Assembly: GCA_937136395.1 (NCBI GenBank)
Contig: CAKZOI010000022.1
Location: forward strand, 335,277-399,276
DNA: 64,000 nucleotides
Origin: an uncultured Opitutia bacterium
GTDB lineage: Bacteria > Verrucomicrobiota > Verrucomicrobiia > Opitutales > Coraliomargaritaceae
Direction: 5' to 3'
In this document: piece by piece, positions 18,774 to 28,676 of the stretch
Layout: the number at the start of each line of letters is the position of its first letter
Numbering within the stretch: the stretch's first letter is position 1
Notes under the pieces: model-generated
What the model saw: the letters and a program-made list of their open reading frames with translations, nothing else
Databases searched by the model: none
Told to the model about the DNA's origin: nothing
Translations under genes and position numbers: made by a program

Positions 18774-18953
18774 AAATACTGGCACGACTGTAAGTTAGAG
18801 CGTTCTGCGATTAAGTTGACGTATCGTAGATGGTAGGGAGCTCCGTTGGCATGCTGTGGCGGTTCGATAAGGATATAGAACCCTGCCTTTTTTCTCTGAT
18901 TAAACACAGTTGCTCTAGTGGTCAGACAAGAGTGTCTGACTTACGATTTACGT

Positions 18954-20018
18954 CTACGAACCTTCCGGGAAGTAGGCAGCAGCGCCGGTGAGACCGAGTG
19001 TGATCGTGATATTCAAAAAGGTGATTTCACCCATCGATTGGCAGAGCATGAAGCGGAAGTCGTCATGCAGCTTTGCCAGTTCCTGACGGAGTTGTTTCAT
19101 TTTTTCGTCGGTGGAAATTTTATCTGCGCACATACAGGTGCGCAAGTGTTGCACACGTGGGAGTGCGAAGTTCAGGCGCCGTTTAATGAGTGTGCGTTCT
19201 TCGCGTTGATACTGCTTACTGGTTTCAACATTGATCAAATCGGTGCAGAGTTTGACCACTGGAAAATTGTTTTTGAAAAACTGCGGTAGGTAGAGAGTGC
19301 GACGACCTTCGTAGCTTTGTTGGTCGAAGTCGATCGCGCGCACACGATATTGATTTTGCTCAAAATCAGGCGTGACCTCGACCACATAATTGTAGGCGCG
19401 CATATCGCCCAGCAGGCGCACGAAGCAGCGCTCGTTAAACTTGATAAACTCTTTAGCTAGGCGCACCTCGTGTAGATCAGGGCGGGGGAGGTATTCACGA
19501 ATGAAATCGTCGCCAGGCACACCGATAATGTGCTCCTCGATCAAGGTGTCTTCATGGACAAGGAAATTAATATGATTGGGCGAGAGCAGCTCTTCCAGTT
19601 CGAGTCCGTAGATGCGGGAGGCATCGGCCTTCTTGACGTAAAAGTAGTCATGGTTGTCGTTATATTGATTCACCACACGCACGCGCATTGGCTTCGTGTT
19701 GCCAAAGGTGCAAAAATCGACGCGATCGATATAGAGATTGCTTAAAATACTTTCATCTCCGCCAGAACGCAGTAGGACATAGATCTTTTTTAGCCCTTCG
19801 TAAATGTCACGGCCGTGTTGTTGTTCATAGATCAGTGTCTGCCATAGGGTGTCCTCGCCATCACGATCGACCAGCGGGAACGAGTCTTCGTATTTCAACA
19901 AATCCTCGTAAACCACCGGTAACTCCATTGAGCGATGAAACTCCTGCAAATATTCACGGAAGAGATCGTTGATCGGGAAAAATTGTTTACGATGTTGTGT
20001 GGCGGCAGCTGCAGGCAT
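18954..20018 (-). CDS. Conserved-looking protein of unknown function, kinase-like motif spacing
   Basis: An unrecognised 354-residue soluble protein with no signal peptide or membrane segment. Around residues 225-260 it reads FVRLLGDMRAYNYVVEV, then VRAIDFDQQSYEG. The pairing of a G-D-x-x-x-x-N segment with a later I-D-F-D is reminiscent of the catalytic loop and metal-binding motif of aminoglycoside-kinase or HipA-like folds, but no glycine-rich loop is obvious, so this is only a hint. The C-terminal third is helical with CMCAD. It is transcribed toward the porin remnant and stands alone. Confidence 0.6.
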   Translation of the reverse strand: MPAAAATQHRKQFFPINDLFREYLQEFHRSMELPVVYEDLLKYEDSFPLVDRDGEDTLWQTLIYEQQHGRDIYEGLKKIYVLLRSGGDESILSNLYIDRVDFCTFGNTKPMRVRVVNQYNDNHDYFYVKKADASRIYGLELEELLSPNHINFLVHEDTLIEEHIIGVPGDDFIREYLPRPDLHEVRLAKEFIKFNERCFVRLLGDMRAYNYVVEVTPDFEQNQYRVRAIDFDQQSYEGRRTLYLPQFFKNNFPVVKLCTDLINVETSKQYQREERTLIKRRLNFALPRVQHLRTCMCADKISTDEKMKQLRQELAKLHDDFRFMLCQSMGEITFLNITITLGLTGAAAYFPEGS

Positions 20019-20086
20019 AGTAAAAATTTGAGTCGCTTAGAGTGGATTGCCAATACCTAATCGCCCTGACGTAGAGTTAGAGGTCT

Positions 20087-20231
20087 CGTAGCGTGCCGCT
20101 TTAGCAAACGTTCGTTTGAGAGGCGCTGTAGTTCGTTTGCTGAAGCTGCACGCTAAGGGAGGAGGACGTTTGCTGAAGCTGCACGCTACGGATTTCGTGC
20201 AAAAACGTTTGCTAAAGCTGCACGCTATAGC
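20087..20231. repeat. REP cluster left of the RAYT gene
   Basis: A compound palindrome CGTAGCGTGCCGC...GCTGCACGCTA (20087-20155) is followed by two further half-copies of CGTTTGCTGAAGCTGCACGC (ending near 20191 and 20231). The first unit recurs almost base for base at 20858-20927 on the other side of the transposase gene. REP pairs flanking a RAYT gene are the hallmark of REP-associated tyrosine transposases. Confidence 0.8.
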
Positions 20232-20862
20232 TTGCGTTTTTAGTATTAATATTCCAACGCGGGAACGATGGCGCTTACGCTTACCTCATTGGGAGGTCGA
20301 TGGTCATTGGCACTTTGTGACGATTCGCTGTCATGGTAGTTTGCCTGCAGCAGTTAAAGCTAAACTCTACGAAATTCGGCAAACGTTGGGTGCTATAGAG
20401 GCTCAGTCTGAAGCGTTCCGACTGTTGCAACGGCAGTATTTCCTCACTACTGTAAAATATATGGATACTGGTTTGGGTTTTGCCCCTTTTGGGGAGGCGC
20501 GCAGTTGTGAACTGTGTTTGAAAGCTATGAATCAAATGGAAGACGATGGATGGTCGGTTGGAGAGGCCACGGTTATGCCCAACCATGTGCATATGTTGGT
20601 GATTCGTCAGGATGAACATTTTTCACTGAAGCAAGTATTGAATCGTTTCAAAGGTCGCTCCAGTCGCTGGATCAATCAGGAGCTCGGGCGTTCTGGGAGG
20701 TTTTGACAAGAGGATTGGTTTGATCGTTGGATGCGCCAAGAAAGTGAGCGCGACAAATGTATCGACTATATTCGCAAGAATCCGGTGAAAGCGAAGCTTG
20801 TTGCAGACTGGCGCGAGTATCCATGGCGGATTTCGAGCGATTGGATTTCTGAGACATCGTAG
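20116..20862 (+). pseudogene. REP-associated tyrosine transposase (RAYT), in-frame TGA
   Basis: A Y1/HUH-type transposase. The HUH metal motif is in MPNHVHMLVI (about residues 155-164), and the C-terminal YIRKNPVKAKL segment (20762 onward) should carry the catalytic Tyr. A TGA at 20704-20706 interrupts the frame just before QEDWFDRWM, where relatives have Trp (FWQEDWFD), so a TGG-to-TGA change separates the HUH motif from the Tyr. The frame stays open to TAG 20860-20862, which is supplied by the flanking REP. The first 40 codons from GTG 20116 are REP sequence, so the true start is probably near 20240. Confidence 0.85.
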
Positions 20863-20962
20863 CGTGCCGCTTTAGCAAACGTTCGTTTGAGAGGCACTGT
20901 AGTTCGTTTGCTGAAGCTGCACGCTACGGGGAGGAGGACATTTGCTAAAGCTGCACGCTACG
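20858..20962. repeat. REP cluster right of the RAYT gene
   Basis: The unit 20858-20927 matches 20087-20155 apart from about one base in the central region, then a half-copy TTTGCTAAAGCTGCACGCTA follows to 20962. It provides the RAYT stop codon. A related fragment (GTTTGCTAAAACCGCACGCC) lies near 52970. Confidence 0.8.
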
Positions 20963-21033
20963 GCTCGACGGGTTCTGAGCAGAATTTTCTTCATTTTAAG
21001 GTTGCCGCGCACGAGGATGTCGGTGTCTTCTGG

Positions 21034-21137
21034 CGTTGGCCGGGTCCTATGCAATGACGGACAGGTTAACCTCGTCAGGCCCGGAAGGGAGCAGCGATCG
21101 CCTAATCCTCATGTGCCGTAGGGTGCCTGGCCACTTT
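21034..21137 (+). ncRNA. ffs: Signal recognition particle RNA, small bacterial type (4.5S)
   Basis: The conserved domain IV is present: GTCAGGCCCGGAAGGGAGCA (21075-21094) with the GGAA tetraloop and asymmetric loop that bind Ffh. The ends pair over TTGGCCGGG (from 21036) and the TGCCTGGCCA strand (21124-21133). About 100 nucleotides with no Alu domain is the Gram-negative form. It lies about 90 bases upstream of dnaX, a frequent bacterial arrangement. A T-rich run after 21134 may act in termination. Confidence 0.93.
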
Positions 21138-21224
21138 TGTGTCCGGATATAAGGAAGTGCCGGAGAGATTTTTAAAATAGGTGAAAAAGCACCTTGCCAC
21201 TGAGCTCCAATCCAAGCTTTTCTA

Positions 21225-22684
21225 GTGTCCTCGATGGAGAAAGGATATCAAGTGATCGCACGCCGCTGGCGCCCTAAGCAGTTTAGTGAACTGGTGGGGC
21301 AAGATCATATCGTGACAACATTGCGTAACGCCATCGACACCAACCGGATAGCGCATGCTTATCTCTTTGTGGGACCACGCGGCACGGGTAAAACCAGCAC
21401 CGCGCGTCTGTTTGCGAAGGCGCTGAATGCGGAAGGGGGGCCGAGCGCGACTCCGGATAATGAGTCGGAGATCAGCCAGTCGATCATGAATGGCTCCTGC
21501 ATGGACGTGATCGAGATTGATGGTGCGTCCAATAACAGTGTCGATCAGGTGCGTGATTTGCGGGACGATTGCCAATACGCGCCGACTCAGTGCACCTACA
21601 AGATCTACATTATCGACGAGGTGCACATGCTTTCGACAGCAGCGTTCAATGCCTTGTTGAAGACGCTGGAAGAGCCACCCGAGCACGTGAAATTTTTCTT
21701 TGCGACTACGGAAGCACATAAGGTGTTGCCGACGATCGTGTCTCGTTGCCAGCGCTTTGAATTTCGTCCGATTTCGGACGCGGTGATCGCGGCAAAGTTG
21801 GAAGAAATTTCCAAAGCTGAGGGCATTGATGTCGAAGCGGAAGCCCTCGCTTCGATTTCACGTTTGGCGAATGGCGGTATGCGTGATGCGCAGTCGATTC
21901 TTGATCAGATGATTTCCTTCTGTGGCGACACAATCGCTGAGAGCGATGTCTTGGACGTCTATGGTCTGGTGTCACGCGAGCGTATTGCTGAATTGGCTTC
22001 GGCGATTGGATCGCTGGACTATGCCACGATCATTGCCTCGGTGGATGCCTTTGCAACTGAGGGCCGCGATTTATTTCGAGTCTTGCTCGATCTGGAAGCC
22101 TATGCGCGCGAAGCCTTGCTCGATGCCATTGCTAAGAAGGGCAATACCGATATGCTCGGCACGCCGCTGAGCACCGAATCGATCATGCGCATGCTCGACG
22201 CGCTGCATCGTGGTGAAGCATCCGTTCAACGTGGGCTTTCCGAGAAGGTGAATTTTGAGGTGGTGTTGTTGAAGGCAGCTGAGGAGTCGCGTTCGCGTGC
22301 CATCGATAGTTTAATTAAGCAGGTCGCCGCAGCTAGTGGCACGACACCCGAAAAAAAAAAGCCCTAGTCGTCCCGTCTCCTGATGGAGGTGGCGCGCGTC
22401 TCGGTTCTGTAGAAGACGGAGCTTCACAGTCTGAATCTGAGGACGACGAGCTTGATTTGAGCCGTTATGTAACCGTTGAGCATGATGCCGACGGTCGAGT
22501 GATTGAGGAGCCTAGTAAGGCTTTAGTTGAAAAGGTCTTGGAGTCATCTAATCAAGGGCCATTGATCGCGCTGCCCGTTGCCGAAAAGAAGATTGGTGTC
22601 GAAATTTTGGAGGTGTTGGATGCCAAATTTAAAGGGCAACTCACCGAGGTGCGGCACCCAGATGCTTTGGATCGATTGTTTTAA
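21225..22684 (+). CDS. dnaX: DNA polymerase III subunit tau/gamma, probable programmed -1 frameshift
   Basis: This encodes the clamp-loader ATPase. Frame 0 begins at GTG 21225 or ATG 21234 and reads [19 protein letters not shown], Walker [10 protein letters not shown], Walker [11 protein letters not shown] and the SRC motif VSRCQRFEF. It stops at TAG 22365-22367 right after a run of ten A (22351-22360) ending in A AAA AAG. The -1 frame stays open for about 107 more codons to TAA 22682. Slippage would give a product of about 485 residues with a C-terminal tail; no slippage gives a gamma-like 380-residue form. A short hairpin (CTCC/GGAG, about 22377-22388) lies just downstream. A miscounted A run is the alternative. 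Confidence 0.85.
22345..22390 (+). promoter_or_regulatory. dnaX slippery A-run and downstream hairpin
   Basis: Ten consecutive A followed by G include the heptamer A AAA AAG in the frame needed for -1 slippage. The zero-frame stop is two codons later. A small stem CTCC-TGAT-GGAG starts about 16 bases after the run, with a second possible CGTCT/AGACG pairing further on. E. coli uses the same heptamer in dnaX, and Thermus uses a similar A run by transcriptional slippage. Confidence 0.6.
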
Positions 22685-22841
22685 GTGGTTTTACATCGCG
22701 GGTAGGGTTCGATTTTCCTATCGAACGGCTCTGGCAATACGCGGCGCGTTAAGGCTCACACGTCCTAACTTTTATATTGAACCTAGGGTCTGACTTGCGC
22801 CTTGTTGGGAATAAGTCTATCCTCGAGGCCGTCTTTTTTCT

Positions 22842-23474
22842 ATGTATAATCGATACCAACGTTTAAAAACATTCCTGTCCATTGCCCTCATCTTGCTACT
22901 AGGGGGCACTTTTTTGATTTTTGCTATGCCTGATAAACCAAACTCTCCCGAGCCGACTGATGTCGACGTTAATGAATGTGTCTCTGCCTGTGCACTGCCT
23001 TCGCATGTGGATTTAAGTGGTGATGGCTTCCCAGTAAAGCGCACCGAAGCTGAGTGGCGTGAGCGTTTAACCGAGCTTCAATACAGTGTGACTCGAGAGC
23101 AAGGCACTGAGCGCCCGTTTGAAAATCCATACAACGACAATAAGCGAACAGGTTTGTATCGTTGTATTGGCTGCGACACACCTTTGTTTAGCAGCACCGA
23201 CAAGTTTAACTCCGGCACAGGCTGGCCTAGTTTTACGCAGCCAATTGATTCACGCACACTTGGAGAGCACAAAGATACCAGCTACGGTATGCAACGTGTC
23301 GAAGTGCACTGCAAAATTTGCGGCTCTCACCAAGGCCACGTTTTCCCCGATGGCCCGAAGCCTACGGGGCTACGCTATTGCATCAATTCTGCTTCTTTAA
23401 GTTTTGAAGAGACGGAATCGCCCGAAGCCGTGAAGAAACTGGTAGAGGCCTGGTATCAGGTGGAGGGCGAGTGA
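22842..23474 (+). CDS. msrB: Peptide-methionine (R)-S-oxide reductase, membrane-anchored
   Basis: A 210-residue protein. After an N-terminal membrane anchor ([19 protein letters not shown], about residues 12-30) comes the MsrB fold, which reduces Met-R-sulfoxide in proteins. Zinc Cys pairs CIGC (near 107) and CKIC (near 153), the GTGWPSF motif and the catalytic Cys in [11 protein letters not shown] (near 178) are present. The anchor suggests the enzyme protects periplasmic proteins; MsrB is usually cytosolic in this size class, so the export is notable. It stands alone, with a spacer of about 155 bases after dnaX. Confidence 0.92.
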   Translation: MYNRYQRLKTFLSIALILLLGGTFLIFAMPDKPNSPEPTDVDVNECVSACALPSHVDLSGDGFPVKRTEAEWRERLTELQYSVTREQGTERPFENPYNDNKRTGLYRCIGCDTPLFSSTDKFNSGTGWPSFTQPIDSRTLGEHKDTSYGMQRVEVHCKICGSHQGHVFPDGPKPTGLRYCINSASLSFEETESPEAVKKLVEAWYQVEGE

Positions 23475-23636
23475 GCTGATCTGAGCAGGGAAAATGCATT
23501 GTTACAACCGCTCCGCTAGAGGGTGGAGCTTTGGGAGTTTTTTTAGCTCGCCTCCTTGCCGTAGGGAACGCGTGTGATTTCATCGGTCAAAGACTTTCGA
23601 TCTTTCCTTATTTGGGCAGCGAGTTAGAAAAACGAT

Positions 23637-25067
23637 ATGCCATCTACTTCGAACGATCCTTCTCGCCGACAATTTATTAAAGGAGCTGGCCTGGTCAGCG
23701 CCGCAACGGCTCTCACTGCTTGTAGCAGTATCGCAAAGCCAGCAGCATCTGGCTCGATTGTTTCAGCGAAGAAAGCCAAGAATATGATCTTCCTGATTGT
23801 GGACGGCATGTGCTTGGGCACTCTGGCGCTGGCACACCATTGGAATCTTCGCCACCACAAGGCGCCCTTGAATTGGATGCAGCTCTATGGCCGGGAAGGC
23901 GTCACACGTGCGATGCAAGATACTGCGTCAGCGAGCTCCCCAGTTACCGACTCGGCAGCAGCGGCGAGCGCATGGGGTGGTGGCGAGCGGGTGAATAATG
24001 GCTCCATCAATTTCTCCGTAGAAGGCAACCCACTCACGCCTTTATTTAGCTATGCGAAGGCGGCGGGTAAGGCCACTGGACTGGTGACGACGTGCACGGT
24101 CACGCATGCGACGCCGGCTGGTTTTAGTGCGAATGTGAAGGCCCGTGGTCGCGAAAAAGAAATTGCTCAACAATATTTACAACGCGAGATCGATGTCATT
24201 CTCGGGGGCGGTTCGAAGCATTTTAACTATGAAGCATTCAAGCTCGATAATGTTACCCAACCAGCGGCAAATTTGATTCCTGATTTTGAAGCGAAAGGCT
24301 ATCAAGTGGTTCGTGATCGTCAGTCGCTTGCCGCAGCGAAAGAGCAGTCGAAGTTGCTCGGCTTGTTTTCTCCAGGGCACATTCCGTTCGCAATCGATCG
24401 CAAGAATGACCCGGCATTGAAACAAGTGCCAAGTTTGCCAGATATGTTTTCGACAGCACTGTCGAGTTTGAGCGGAGCTAAAGATGGCTTTGTCCTTCAG
24501 GTCGAGGGCGGGCGGGTCGACCATGCCGGCCATGCGAATGATCCCGCGACGATTTTGCACGAACAACTGGAGTTTGATAACTGTATCCCGATCGCACTCG
24601 AATTCATCGAGAAGCATCCCGATACCCTGTTGATTGTCACTACGGATCATGGCACGGGCGGTTGCCAATTAAATGGTAAGGGCAGTGCCTATGTCGAAAG
24701 CGGTCCCGCGCTTGATGCGATTAATGATTTTAAGCAAAGTTTTGAATGGCTGCAGGAGCGTTTTAAGAAATCCGGTCGTTTCAGCGCGAAAGCGTTCAAG
24801 CAGGCGACAGGCATTGAGCCCCATCCTGAGCAGGCAGACGTGATTCAAAAAGCCATCGACGAAGAGGTGAAATATCTCTCTAGCACGATGACAGCTATCG
24901 TGCAGGATGATCTGTTTGCAAAGACCGCAGTCGGGTGGACGTCGAACAACCACACATCCGAATGCGTGGAGTTGTTTGCCTTCGGGCCTGGATCGGCAGA
25001 GGTGCCTGCATTCTCAGAAAACTACAAACTGAATCGCGTGATGCGAAGTGCACTTGGTTTGGCTTAA
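23637..25067 (+). CDS. Alkaline phosphatase, Tat-exported
   Basis: A 476-residue PhoA-superfamily phosphatase. The N-terminus carries a twin-arginine signal (SRRQFIKGAGLVSAATALTAC), whose Cys could be a lipoprotein site. The first metal ligand is in FLIVDGMCLG near residue 53. The catalytic Ser lies in VTDSAAAASAWGGG near 103, and further ligands are in EGGRVDHAGHAND and VTTDHGTGG. It probably releases phosphate from organic esters outside the cytoplasm. No pho regulator or transporter is adjacent and no Pho box was recognised. Confidence 0.9.
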   Translation: MPSTSNDPSRRQFIKGAGLVSAATALTACSSIAKPAASGSIVSAKKAKNMIFLIVDGMCLGTLALAHHWNLRHHKAPLNWMQLYGREGVTRAMQDTASASSPVTDSAAAASAWGGGERVNNGSINFSVEGNPLTPLFSYAKAAGKATGLVTTCTVTHATPAGFSANVKARGREKEIAQQYLQREIDVILGGGSKHFNYEAFKLDNVTQPAANLIPDFEAKGYQVVRDRQSLAAAKEQSKLLGLFSPGHIPFAIDRKNDPALKQVPSLPDMFSTALSSLSGAKDGFVLQVEGGRVDHAGHANDPATILHEQLEFDNCIPIALEFIEKHPDTLLIVTTDHGTGGCQLNGKGSAYVESGPALDAINDFKQSFEWLQERFKKSGRFSAKAFKQATGIEPHPEQADVIQKAIDEEVKYLSSTMTAIVQDDLFAKTAVGWTSNNHTSECVELFAFGPGSAEVPAFSENYKLNRVMRSALGLA

Positions 25068-25131
25068 GCGAAATGACTCGCAACTGTGTTTCGAGATCGA
25101 CCCCCTGCATGAATTGAACAGATAGTCCTCT

Positions 25132-25350
25132 ATGCCAGATCAAGCCGATACGGAAATTATACTCCAACGCCTCCAAAAAATGGAGCAGCATGTCGCGGAG
25201 CAGGACACCGAAATATACCGCCTCTCTAAGCGCGTGGATAATTTGGTGAACGCACTTCAAGTCCAGAAGTTACAGATTGAAGCCTTGGCGCAAGGCGGAG
25301 CTGGCGGAGCCGACACCATGCCCGCGGATGAAAAGCCGCCGCACTATTGA
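25132..25350 (+). CDS. slyX: SlyX-family coiled-coil protein
   Basis: A 72-residue protein, mostly one coiled coil (IILQRLQKMEQHVAEQDTEI), ending in the family signature PPHY. SlyX proteins are common small proteins of unknown function. It starts 65 bases after the alkaline phosphatase stop on the same strand; a functional link is not evident. Confidence 0.8.
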   Translation: MPDQADTEIILQRLQKMEQHVAEQDTEIYRLSKRVDNLVNALQVQKLQIEALAQGGAGGADTMPADEKPPHY

Positions 25351-25453
25351 TGCTGTTATGGACGCGTGAATCGCGTCTCTCCAGTTGATTTACGTTGAGC
25401 GTTCGGGAGGTTGTCCAAATGGGACTGTTCAATTTGATTCGCCAGTAGTTAGC

Positions 25454-25537
25454 GGTAGCGGCGTGCGCCCCTGCACGCCACACGTTTGTATGGACGTGCC
25501 AAACTACTATGGCGCTGAGGGACCCGCGACGCTACCT
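25454..25537. repeat. Dispersed palindromic repeat, family A (copy 4)
   Basis: GGTAGCGGCGTGCGCCCCTG at the left and GGGACCCGCGACGCTACC at the right form the inverted repeat. Its left arm is almost the same as that of copy 5 at 59514. Confidence 0.65.
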
Positions 25538-25704
25538 GCTGGATAATGGGGTTTTCAAAAAAAGTTTGATCCTTGGCGATGATTCTCTTGTAGCCTCGGT
25601 TCTCGGAACCGGGGTCTAAGTTCCAAGACCCAAAAACAGAGTTTCGAGGCTGCGCATCATGCCAACATTTTGCTCAATTATTTTTAGATTCGGTATAATC
25701 GAGT

Positions 25705-25742
25705 GAGCTTGCAGACGGCGGTTGCGGCAGAGCGCAGCCCTC
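25705..25742 (-). repeat. Dispersed repeat, family B (partial copy)
   Basis: GGCGGTTGCGGCAGAGCGCA with CCCTCC is the inverse of the family B start (GGAGGGTTGCGCTCCGTCGC). It lies just beyond the menG stop. Confidence 0.5.
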
Positions 25743-25747
25743 CGGTT

Positions 25748-26449
<702 letters not shown>

Positions 26450-26577
26450 TCTAATCGTGAGAGTGAGAGTTGTCGATAGGGCGCGTTATCCTTAACGCGT
26501 CGTTTGGATTGATGGAGACGGTTCGATAGGGATACCGAAGCCTACCTGATAGTAAATACGAATCGAAAGCACAGTTA

Positions 26578-28185
26578 TTACGATTTCTTTTGCTTTGCAT
26601 TATTAACGCTACGCACGACCCAATTGGAGAGCTCCCTGTCTGGATTCGTTACGGCGAGCTTACCGATCTTGAAGACTGTTTGGCCGCTATTGTTGTGTAT
26701 GATCGATAGGCCATGTTTGTAGTCTTTGAATTTTTCTTCACAGAGCGACTGAATGGTGCGACCCGTTTGGGTGGCTTCTTCGATTAGGGCGTCATGTCCG
26801 AGTGGTTTAAATTCGAGGGTAAAGCCATGTTGCGCCTCAAAGTGGGCAGCGAAGCGTTTGATGTCGTTGAGCCAGACGTCTTTTTGCAAGTGCGCATTGG
26901 CCTTTTTGAGTGCCTTCAAACTCGCTAGTGGGTCTGCAATCATATCAGGCGTCACTTCAAAAGACTTGATCGCCGTGGAGGGGAGCTCGAATTTGTAATC
27001 GCGGAATAGGCGCTCTAAAACGGTCATGAGGCCGCGTGCACCCGTGCCTTCTTTACTAGCCGCTTCGGCGATTTGTAGGATGGCCTCGGCGTTGATGTTG
27101 AACTCGATTCCATAACCTTTGAAGTCGTCATGATATTGCCTCAAGATGCTGCCTTCGGAGTTGGTGAGGATGTGGGCGAGATCGTCTTTGGAAAGGGCGT
27201 TGCAGGCGACGCGCACGGGCACACGACCAATGAACTCCGGCTCGAAGCCGTATTTAGTGAAGTCTGTGGTCTCGGCGTATTTCAGGTAGGTGGAGACTGC
27301 CTCCTCGTCTTCATCATGTGAGGCACCAAAGCCCATCTCACTTTTTGCCATACGCTTTTTAATGTTCTCGGCGAGGCGATCGAAAGCGCCACTGACGATG
27401 AACAATATATTTTTGGTATTGATGGTTTTACGCTGCACCTTGCCCCCGCGTTGGATTTCCATGGCTGCCTGCATCTGCGAGAGCATATCGGTCGGGCTGA
27501 AGAGGTTCACTTGGGTTTCCTCCATCAGCTTGAGTAAATTGATTTGCACACCGCGGCCAGAGACGTCGCGTCCGCCCATACCGGCTTCGCTGGCAATCTT
27601 ATCAATTTCATCGACAAATATAATGCCGTGCTCTGCGAGTTCGATATTTCCGTCAGCTGTTTTCACCAAATCGCGGACCAGGTCTTCGACGTCGGAGCCC
27701 ACGTAGCCTGTTTCAGAAAATTTAGTCGCATCCGCTTTGACGAAGGGCACGCCAATCAGTTTGGCTATATTCTTCATCAGGTAGGTTTTGCCCACACCAG
27801 TCGGACCGAGTAGTAAGAGATTTTGCTTACTGTAGTCTTTTGAGGCGTCTGTTTTTTGACTTAAGCAGCGTCGCACGTGATTGTAATGGTCGCAGATCGC
27901 GACGGATAAGACTTTTTTTGCTTCGTCCTGACGAATCACATAGCGATCTAAATAATCGCGAATTTCTTTTGGTTTCAGCTGAAAATTCCGGATCCCCTTA
28001 AGTGGATCCGTCATATCCTCTTTCGAAGGCGACGATTCTTGTCCATCGGGAGCGGTCAAAAACTCCTCAAAGTCTTCAGATTCGTTAAAGGCATGCGCGG
28101 ACACCTTGACATTTGAATCTTTAAACAATTCTTTGAGTTGTCGTTGGATTTCTTCGAATGGATTGGGTGGTTCTTTATCACTCAT
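26578..28185 (-). CDS. clpX: ClpX-like AAA+ unfoldase without N-terminal zinc finger
   Basis: A 535-residue AAA+ ATPase. Walker [12 protein letters not shown] is near residue 127, the pore loop [11 protein letters not shown] near 158, and Walker [12 protein letters not shown] near 186. EMGFGA near 290 resembles the IGF loop that docks ClpX on ClpP. The N-terminal ~80 residues contain no Cys4 zinc-binding domain, unlike classical ClpX, and no RKH loop is visible. The C-terminal domain is longer than usual (about 110 extra residues from around 400). It may be an alternative ClpX that uses other adaptors. clpP is not in the window. HslU is excluded by the pore loop and the overall order. Confidence 0.8.
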   Translation of the reverse strand: MSDKEPPNPFEEIQRQLKELFKDSNVKVSAHAFNESEDFEEFLTAPDGQESSPSKEDMTDPLKGIRNFQLKPKEIRDYLDRYVIRQDEAKKVLSVAICDHYNHVRRCLSQKTDASKDYSKQNLLLLGPTGVGKTYLMKNIAKLIGVPFVKADATKFSETGYVGSDVEDLVRDLVKTADGNIELAEHGIIFVDEIDKIASEAGMGGRDVSGRGVQINLLKLMEETQVNLFSPTDMLSQMQAAMEIQRGGKVQRKTINTKNILFIVSGAFDRLAENIKKRMAKSEMGFGASHDEDEEAVSTYLKYAETTDFTKYGFEPEFIGRVPVRVACNALSKDDLAHILTNSEGSILRQYHDDFKGYGIEFNINAEAILQIAEAASKEGTGARGLMTVLERLFRDYKFELPSTAIKSFEVTPDMIADPLASLKALKKANAHLQKDVWLNDIKRFAAHFEAQHGFTLEFKPLGHDALIEEATQTGRTIQSLCEEKFKDYKHGLSIIHNNSGQTVFKIGKLAVTNPDRELSNWVVRSVNNAKQKKS

Positions 28186-28228
28186 ATTTTCAAGTTTGAC
28201 AGCGTTTGGGCGATCAGAAGTATCGCGC

Positions 28229-28257
28229 TCACAATAACTTTCGATTTTTTATATAAT
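28229..28257 (+). promoter_or_regulatory. Probable promoter of the HU/IHF gene
   Basis: A perfect TATAAT at 28252-28257 lies 28 bases before the ATG. The matching -35 position (TCACAA, 28229-28234) is weak. A TTGACA at 28196-28201 has no good -10 at 17 bases and overlaps the start region of the divergent clpX-like gene. Confidence 0.5.
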
Positions 28258-28284
28258 ACTGCAAGTTCTCTGAACAACTAGAAC

Positions 28285-28593
28285 ATGTCTAATAATCTTA
28301 CAAAACGCGATATCGTCCTCGATATTTATGAAAAAACTGACTTCCCGCAAAAGGAAGTGCGCGAAACCGTGCAATTAACTTTGGATGCGATTGCTCAAGC
28401 GCTTAGCGAAGGTCGTAATGTTGAGTTACGCAATTTTGGTGTGTTTGAAGTGCAAATTCGTAAATCCCGCATTGGGCGTAATCCGAATAAGCCAGAAACC
28501 GATGTGATCATTCCAAAGCGTGCCGTTATCAAGTTTAAGGCGGGTAAGGAGTTGAAGTCGAAACTGAAGGATTTAGACGTCGACGCTTTGTAA
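28285..28593 (+). CDS. HU/IHF-family DNA-binding protein
   Basis: A 102-residue nucleoid protein. The dimerisation helices (TKRDIVLDIYEKTDFPQKEV) and the beta-arm signature RNFGVFEVQIRKSRIGRNPN around residues 52-71 with the DNA-intercalating proline are present. GRNP and VIIPKRAV place it near IHF-alpha/HU. It bends and packages DNA. It is divergent from the clpX-like gene, with hisS following 83 bases downstream. Confidence 0.93.
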   Translation: MSNNLTKRDIVLDIYEKTDFPQKEVRETVQLTLDAIAQALSEGRNVELRNFGVFEVQIRKSRIGRNPNKPETDVIIPKRAVIKFKAGKELKSKLKDLDVDAL

Positions 28594-28676
28594 GCAATTC
28601 TTATATAGCGCTTTGCGACTCTCGCTCTTGCGTTTTCATAGAGTTCATCGATTCCGATTAAGGGAGGTCATTGACC

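Larger units (their letters stand above)
25351..25747. other. Intergenic region with three palindromic elements
   Basis: The gap between slyX and the convergent menG holds a family A repeat (25454-25537), a separate inverted repeat with arms GTAGCCTCG and CGAGGCTGC (about 25590-25654), and a partial family B repeat next to the menG stop (25705-25742). No coding region is visible. Confidence 0.6.

Noticed and set aside
28196..28201. TTGACA as the -35 box of the HU/IHF promoter
   Set aside because: No acceptable -10 box lies 16-18 bases downstream. The perfect TATAAT at 28252 is too far away.
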